From Clitoria ternatea (Eukaryota; Streptophyta; Magnoliopsida; Fabales; Fabaceae): a DNA stretch of 64,000 nt. The first letter of the stretch is position 1. The number at the start of each line of letters is the position of its first letter. Made by a program: the position numbers and the translations under genes. This document shows positions 57,499-64,000 of the stretch, piece after piece. Under the pieces are notes generated by a model, which worked only from the letters and a program-made list of their open reading frames with translations, made no database searches and was not told the DNA's origin. The stretch is taken from positions 82,587,501 through 82,651,500 of the forward strand of contig CM075670.1 in NCBI GenBank assembly GCA_037962975.1, given 5' to 3'.

Positions 57499-60400
57499 TG
57501 TAACATCCTTGTTTTTAGAAAAAGTTTTACCTTTGTAAATTTTAAATTATGGAGAGTTGTAAGTAAGAATAAGTCAATATATACCCTGTTGATGGTCTGG
57601 GGTATCTCAGAAATGTCATTTTTGTGCATAATAATGGAATTTATATGGATCATTAGTGAAATTATGCAAAAACCGAGTGAAGGAATGAAATTCCGAGTGT
57701 AACGTTACGTTTTCCGAGTAAAACATGACTGAGAGGGCTACCACCGAGTGGAGTCCTGACCTGAGAGGCAATTCTGAGTGAAGTGTGTTCAAGAGAACCA
57801 CTTCTGGGTGAAATTCCGAGTCAAAACACCCTAGAAAGGCCGTTTCCGAGTCAAACATTGCCAAATGCTTCCTTTTCCGAAGGAAATTCCTTTGATTGAA
57901 GCATTCCGAGTGAAAGAATGCATATATACTTATGTTTATGTTGATTTGATGCTTCCTACAAACTGGAATGTGCTGTGGAATCAATTGGGAAGGATTCCGA
58001 ATGGTTTCGTATGTGTTTGCTTAGGAAACCGAGTGGAAAATGGCAGATTGAGCCATTCCGAGAGAAATGTAAGAGGTTGAACCATTTCCGAGTGAGTCTA
58101 TGAGAATGACCCCTCTTCCGAGTGAGATATACTCTACTGGACCAAAACCGAGAGGTAATGGCTTAAATAAGCCTTAATTTGGAAATATAGTTGAAGAAGT
58201 TGGTCTAAACCGAGTGAATGAAGACTCGGATTTCCGAGTGAAAACTCTGAGAAAGAGAGAACTCGGTCTGGACAGATATTACCGAGTGAGAAACCGAGTA
58301 CCTGAGTCGGTTTCAAAGGAATTCCGAGCGAGCCTTGTATTTGTTGACTCGGAAGAAGAATTCCAGTCGGCATAGTAGTTAATCGAGTGGAATTTTCAAT
58401 CGGTATTCAGTGTCAGTGTTGCGTGTTGACTTCAATTTTGTCTTTTAATGCTTATTTTTAATTCAATCATGCGCACTATAGCTAGTAGGCGGCCAGAAGT
58501 GGGCACTGACGTAGCCTACCTCCTTATTTAAATCTCCACTGACACTCCATTAACACTCCACTAACAGTCCACTCACAAAAGTTGCTCCCCATTTAGTTTT
58601 CCACTTACTCTCTCATTATTTAAACCAGCGCAAGGACTCTTAGAGAACACACACACGAAACACACCTCCATCATTCTTCTTCCTACAAGTTCCTTTCTCT
58701 CTCTTTTCTCTTCTGTTTCACTCGGAATTGGTGCAGGACAGTGAAAGGGAACCTCTTCTTCTTCTCCAGGAACTCCATTAAGGTAAGGGGGTATATTCTT
58801 GGGTGCTCTGTGGGAAAACCGAGTGAAGGAAAGGGTTAAGGAACTTATTCCTCACCTTTCCAGGACAGATTCAGTATTGTATGTATTAAATGCTTTAATT
58901 GTTACTATTTGTATATATGTATATATTTGTTACTAAGTGCATATACTCTGTTGAATTGTGAAAAGATATGAACTGTGTTGGACTGAAAATACTAAGAATC
59001 ATGGGTACCTGTGTGATTTCCAGTGATGAATTATGAATGGAAGATGCAATTAATAATAACAAGCTCTGCTTCAACTAATCCGACTGGTGTTACATCTGTA
59101 ACAACTCGGATTTGCTTAATTTCAATCGGATTCAACCTTAAATGAATGTATTACATTCTGATAGAATAAATTTTCACTCGGTAAACAACCTTATTGCACT
59201 CGGATAACTTTTCCTAGTTTACTTTCACACGGTCAGCATCTTCCCAGTTGATTTCACTCGGAAAACATCATATTTCACTTAGAAAACAGTTAGTTTTACC
59301 CAGACAACTCTTTTTATTGATTTCACTCGGAAAACAATTTATTTTACTCAGCAAACAGTTATTTTCACTAAGAGAACTCCTTTCAGTTTGATGTAACTCG
59401 GTATATAAAGTTAATTCACCCAGAAGACCTTTCCCAACATGATTCCACTCGGAATCAGGATTATCTTACTCGGATTTATTTTACTCGCATGTGTCTTATT
59501 CAGACAGAACCCTTTTCAACTAATTTTACTCGGTAAACTCATGTTTCACTCGGAACTTATCTTATTTTTACTCAGGAAACTCTTTTCATACTGATTCCAC
59601 TCGGAATCATACTTGATTTCACTTAGGAACTCATTTTCACTCAGAATCAAACTTGTTTCAGTCGGAAAACAGCCTTCCAGTTCATTTTCACTCAGAATCA
59701 AACCTGTTTCAGTCGGAAAATAGCTTTCCAGTGTAATTTCAATCGGATTTTTAGCTAGATCATTTGGAAAACCCTTCTCAGCATGATTCCACTCGGAATC
59801 ATACTTATTTCACTCAGATTTACCCTTGTTCCACTCGAAAAACTCTGTTTTTAATGTTTTTCACTTGGATTTTCATTTAGAAACTATTCTTTAATACTTT
59901 TTAAATTATTGGAAAGTTATAATTATTATTATCATTCTTATTCTATTATTATTATTATTATTATTCTAATTATCATCAATCTTAATATTGTTATTATTAT
60001 TGTTAGTATTATTGTTATTAACATTGTTAACGTCTTAATTATGAGTAATTACATAAAGAATATATTATTTTACTCTTTATACAAAATATAATTTTAACCA
60101 AGTTATAATAGACATATTTCTAGAATAATAAACGAATATCTTACAATGTTTAAATAATTGATGGAATTCAAAGAGCTTGGGAATGATATGATGAGACTGG
60201 AAACACATAGATACCCAAGGAATCAATTGATAAAATAAATGCATTTCGCATCATGAAAATATTTTTGAAGAAGAAAAACCTTTAGAGCATACACTTGGTA
60301 CAGTGGAGGACACTCACGTTCGATCTCCATGAAGAATCTTGGGAGTACAACTGGAACGGCAACCCAATGGCATCAGAGTCGCGCCTGATAGCCGGGTAAG

Positions 60401-61127
60401 ACGATGCAATTCTAGTGTACTTTGACTAAATGATGGAGTGTAACTATGATCGTAGGGATCCAAGTTCCAAAAATATTTAAACGATAAGAACCAATGAGTT
60501 CATTTGTACCATATGTAACTTGGGCAGACCCTGATCGCTCTAGATGATTGGAATGGAGATATTCCAAAGAATGAGATGAAGAAAAATTGATTTATTGGGC
60601 CCACATGCATCATGAGACTTAATCAAAGATAAATCATAATAAATTCAATTCATGCATTTTCATGACGACATGCTTGATTGTTATAAATATGCTAATTGTA
60701 TGAATTATGTGATATTATTTGTTAACTGGATTATGTCCGCACCGGATTAACCAATCAGGGTCTTGGGTTATACTCACCCTTACTGTTGACAATTTTCAGA
60801 GGAATTAGAAAATCAAGAACCCGAGTGTGAAGAACAGCAATATGCTGAACCCACTGAGAACGATCATTAAAGATAGAATATTTATTATTAATAATCAGAC
60901 ACTGGATGACTGTATAATATTTAAGGGTGCCTGCGTGCCCCATTCTGTTAAGAGTACAATTACTTACAGTTTATGAATGACTATGTGATATATTCACTAT
61001 TTGCTTCTATTGATCTACCATCTCTTTAAAAAAAATATATTCATTTTTTTCGAAAAACTGTTAACACTCTCAGTTAAATAGGATGAACCTACAGAAGGAT
61101 TTGTCTTATCTAACCGAGGGTGTTACA
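57499..61127 (+). repeat. 3' LTR of Tekay-1 (full length)
   Basis: 3629 bases, with U3 CCGAGT cluster (57670-58410), TATTTAAA (58617-58624), AAGGTAAGGGGG donor-like site (about 58780-58791), U5 ACTCGG cluster (59080-59890), an ATT-rich tract near 59930-60030 and the 3' part absent from the 5' LTR (60679-61127). It ends GGTGTTACA before ATAGT. Confidence 0.93.
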
Positions 61128-61132
61128 ATAGT

Positions 61133-61912
61133 CCTTGGCTATAAAATCTCTGCTGAGGGCATTCAGTTGGACAGAGCCAAGACCGAAATCATTGAAAAAC
61201 TTCCTCCTCTGATCAATGTGAAAGGAGTGAGGAGTTTTCTAGGATGTGCTGGCTTCTACAAAAGATTTATAAAAGATTTTTCAAAAATAGCTAAGCCTTT
61301 GACTGACTTGCTTGTAAAAGATCATGTGTTTGTGTTTAATAAAAACTGTGTCAAGGCTTTTGAAAATTTGAAACAAAGGTTGACTTTAGCTCCAATCCTT
61401 GCAGCACCCGATTGGTCTTTACCGTTTGAAATAATGTGTGATGCAAGTGATTTTGCAGTCGGAGCTGTGCTGGGTCAAAAAAAGAAAAATTAACTCATGT
61501 GATTTATTATGCTAGCAAAGTGTTGAACGAGAATCAAATAAATTACACCACTACTGAAAAAGAAATGCTTGCTGTGGTGTATGCATTTGATAACTTTCAT
61601 GCTTACTTGATTGGTGCTAAGGTCATTGTGTATACAGATCACTCGGTAATTAAGTACTTGCTAGCTAAGAAAGAATCTAAGCCAAGGTTGATCAGGTGGG
61701 TTCTTTTACTCCAGGAGTTTAACTTAGAAATAAGAGATAAAAAGGGAGTAAAGAACTCAGTTACCGATCAACTGTCTCGTCTGGAAGGTGAATCAGATTC
61801 TGTTTTGATAAGAGAAGAATTTCCAGATGAGAGGTTGATGGCAATTATCACTGGGCCATGGTATGCTGATATGGCCAACTTCAAAAGTGCCTCGGTGGTA
61901 CCTAAAGGCTAG
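61133..61912 (+). pseudogene. pol: Athila-R reverse transcriptase end and RNase H
   Basis: Reading resumes exactly after the Tekay-1 duplication with the KISAEGIQLDRAKTEIIEKL block and the FLGCAGFYKRFIKDFSKI connection region (to 61493). The RNase H frame 61499-61912 ([32 protein letters not shown]) is offset by one base, at a run of A residues (61475-61490); Athila-L has the same net offset. It ends at a TAG replacing a Trp codon at 61910-61912. Confidence 0.88.
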
Positions 61913-61921
61913 ACATCCCAA

Positions 61922-63132
61922 ATGAAGAAAAAATTCTTTCATGATAGTAAAACCTTTCTTTGGGATGATCTATTTCTTTGTAAAATAGGAGTAGATGGAG
62001 TGATCAGGAGATGTGTGCCTGAATCCAAGCAGGAAAGGCTCTTATGGCATTGCCATGACTCCTATTATGGAGGACACCATGGTGCCTCCAGAACAGCAGC
62101 AAAAGTTTTACAGAGTGGCTTTTATTGGCCGACTATTTTTCAGGATGCTAAAGTGTATGTTCAAAGGTGTGATAAATGTCAAAGGAGCGGAGGTCTCTCT
62201 GCTAAAGCTGGCATGCCTTTGACAAACATTTTAGTTGTGGAATTATTTGATGTCTGGGGTATCGACTTTATGGGACCGTTTCCAAAGTCGTTCTCCAATG
62301 AATATATCCTTGTTGCTGTAGATTATGTCTCCAAGTGGGTGGAGGCAATCCCGACCAGAACCAATGATGCATATGTGGTGCTTAGGTTCATAAAGAAGAA
62401 CATTTTCTCTAGGTTTGGAGTTCCGAGAGTCCTCATTAGTGATGAGGGGTCATATTTTTGTAATAAAATAATGGAAAAAGCCCTGAGGCACTATAAGGTT
62501 TTGCATAAGCTATCTACTCCATACCATCCACAAACTTATGGACAAGTTGAGAAATTAAAAGAATTTTAGAGAAAGTGGTCGGGAAGTCTAGGAAAGATTG
62601 GTCGGTTAAATTAGATGATGCATATTGGGCCTATAGGACAGCATTTAAAACTCCGATTGGCATGTCCCCGTATCAGTTAGTTTATGGTAAGGCTTGCCAT
62701 CTCCCTGTGGAGTTAGAACATAAAGCATGGTGGGCCACAAAGCTGTTAAATCTGGATTTCGACCAATCTCAGGAGGAAACAGTTCTGAAACTCCATGAAC
62801 TTGAGGAGTTCCGACTCAATGCTTATCAGAGTGCCTCCATCTATAAAGAGAAAACTAAGAGGTGGCATGATAAGTGGATAAATAAAAAAGAGTTTCAAAA
62901 GGGTGATAAGGTCTTGTTGTTTAATTCCCGATTAAGACTCTTTCCTGGAAAGCTTAGATCTAAGTGGTCGGGACCTTTTATTGTAAATGAGGTCTTTCCT
63001 CATGGTGCAATCGAATTGAAAGACCCGACCACCGAGAGAACTTTTAAAGTGAATGGCCAAAGACTCAAACTCTACTTTGGAGGAGAGTTTGATAGGCAGA
63101 AAACCTCCATACTGCTGCAGGCATCTTCTTAG
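61922..63132 (+). pseudogene. pol: Athila-R integrase
   Basis: 61922-62569 holds the zinc-binding domain with intact CX2C (RCDKCQRSGG) and the catalytic blocks [24 protein letters not shown] and [11 protein letters not shown] small deletion after the glutamate shifts the frame at about 62555-62572. 62575-63132 continues with [32 protein letters not shown] and [12 protein letters not shown]. The stop at 63130-63132 corresponds to the end of the Athila-L integrase at 24077. Confidence 0.9.
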
Positions 63133-64000
63133 ATGCCAGAAGGTCAAGCTAGTGACCTTAAAGAAGCGCTCTAGGGAGGCAGCCCTACGTTCTGAGCGTT
63201 ATATTCTATAATTTTGGAGTCGAAAAAAAAATGATGAATGAATAATGTTTGAATAAAATTTGTGAAGATTTAAATAAGGGTTCGGTGATCAGATTTCATC
63301 CATTCCTTAGTTCGAATTAGAATCAGTATTTGGTTCGCTTGAGTGAATCTATTTATGCTCAAGCGTAATGCTTTCTCAGTTAAACATGAATGGAGTCTGA
63401 TCCTGATTCTTCCATTCCGCTCAGGCGAAACATTTTTAGCTTAGGCGAGAAGCTTCTGCTGTTGATTCATGCTTAAGCGAAAGTTTAATGAGCTTGAGCG
63501 AGAGTGGCATACTCGGGTCACTGTTACTCATTCTTAACCCCTTTCCTGACTGAAAACTCTTCACTCATCATTCTTCAATAAACTCCTAATTTTGATGTTG
63601 AATAAATAGGGAGACTTTAATAAATGATTTCTAATCGTTGATTTAATGAACGGGTCAGATGATGGAGGGTGACTTGTCTTAGTCGGCCCTTTTATCACTC
63701 GGTCTCTTATTTCATTCACTCGGTCAGTCATTCACCCTTTCACTCTTCCAATTGTCATTTATTTCGTTAGTGTAGTCATACACTCGTCCTTCCATTCATT
63801 CGGCCCTGCATCCACTCACTTTCTTCCACTCATTTTTTTCGTTCTTCCGTTCACTCATTGTTCGTTTATTCGTTTTTCATTCTCACCCGGTATAATCCAT
63901 TCGTTAGTCATTCACTCAGTATCCTTTTCATTCAGTGTTTTATTCACTGGCTCTTTCAATCTACTCTTTCTTCTTCGTTCCTTCACCTATCTCTCCGTAA
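63133..64000 (+). repeat. Athila-R 3' non-coding region with both motif families
   Basis: 63330-63510 carries CGCTTGAGTGAA, CGCTCAGGCGAA, GCTTAAGCGAAAG and GCTTGAGCGAGAG forms; from about 63640 to the window edge CACTCGGTC and TTCATTCACTC units alternate. It corresponds, inverted, to 22200-24076 in Athila-L. The third ORF expected downstream lies outside the window. Confidence 0.85.

Larger units (their letters stand above)
48351..61127 (+). mobile_element. Tekay-clade chromovirus Tekay-1, inserted in Athila-R
   Basis: Flanked by a perfect ATAGT duplication (48346-48350, 61128-61132). The 3' LTR is 57499-61127 (3629 bases, TGTAACATCC...GGTGTTACA); the 5' LTR is truncated at about 51566. The internal region encodes a truncated gag, protease, reverse transcriptase, RNase H, integrase and a chromodomain-like tail. 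The LTRs look about 97-99% alike by eye, so it is young. A solo LTR sits in its reverse transcriptase (53608-55223). Confidence 0.93.
43108..64000 (+). mobile_element. Athila-clade element Athila-R (runs off the right edge)
   Basis: The 5' LTR (43108-44847), primer binding site, gag, protease, reverse transcriptase, RNase H, integrase and the start of the 3' non-coding region are present; the third ORF and 3' LTR are outside the window. A 12.8-kb Tekay element (48351-61127) splits its reverse transcriptase. It is the same family as Athila-L, in the opposite orientation. The left target pentamer is GGGAT (43103-43107); its partner is not visible. Confidence 0.9.

Overview
The window is plant nuclear repeat DNA, almost certainly from a dicot. 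I suspect a papilionoid legume from the style of the LTR families, but the sequence does not name a species. I see no ordinary host gene, no tRNA or rRNA gene and nothing prokaryotic. Nearly all of it is LTR retrotransposons of the Ty3/gypsy superfamily inserted into one another, plus the 3' end of a CACTA DNA transposon near the left side.

Left part (1-15243): a partial LTR of a Tekay/Del-like family (1-2150), a probable solo LTR (2151-5508), poorly resolved AT-rich DNA with a possible hAT-like remnant (6220-7340), three in-frame exons of an Ulp1-type cysteine protease tail (9439-9911), the 3' end of a CACTA element with seven exact 44-bp subterminal repeats (11376-11847), and a reverse-oriented Tekay-like LTR (11851-15243) packed with ACTCGG repeats.

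Middle part (15244-43107): an old Tat-clade element on the minus strand (15244-17920 and 31383 to about 32530) is split by a complete Athila-clade element (Athila-L, 17921-31382, minus). Athila-L has two 1.77-kb LTRs, a tRNA-Asp-type primer binding site, broken gag-pol and a small third ORF behind its own TATA box and candidate intron. To the right lies a minus-strand Tekay element ('B'): its 3' LTR (about 32530-40383) is split by a 5.2-kb LTR-like element ('C', 32724-37967, target duplication TAAAG), and its pol (40386-43107) is cut by the next insertion.

Right part (43108-64000): a plus-strand Athila element (Athila-R) interrupts the pol of B. Its reverse transcriptase is interrupted by a Tekay element (Tekay-1, 48351-61127, duplication ATAGT), whose reverse transcriptase is in turn interrupted by a solo LTR (53608-55223, duplication TACGC). 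That is four insertion levels. Athila-R runs off the right edge.

All polyproteins carry stops or frameshifts, so nothing here looks autonomous. The most unusual signal is that LTRs of unrelated lineages (Athila, Tekay, element C, solo LTR A) share two short motif families, CCGAGTGAA and CGCTYRAGCG, in large irregular clusters, while other elements carry analogous self-complementary CpG motifs (ACGCGTAGCGT, AACCGGTT, ACCGGT).
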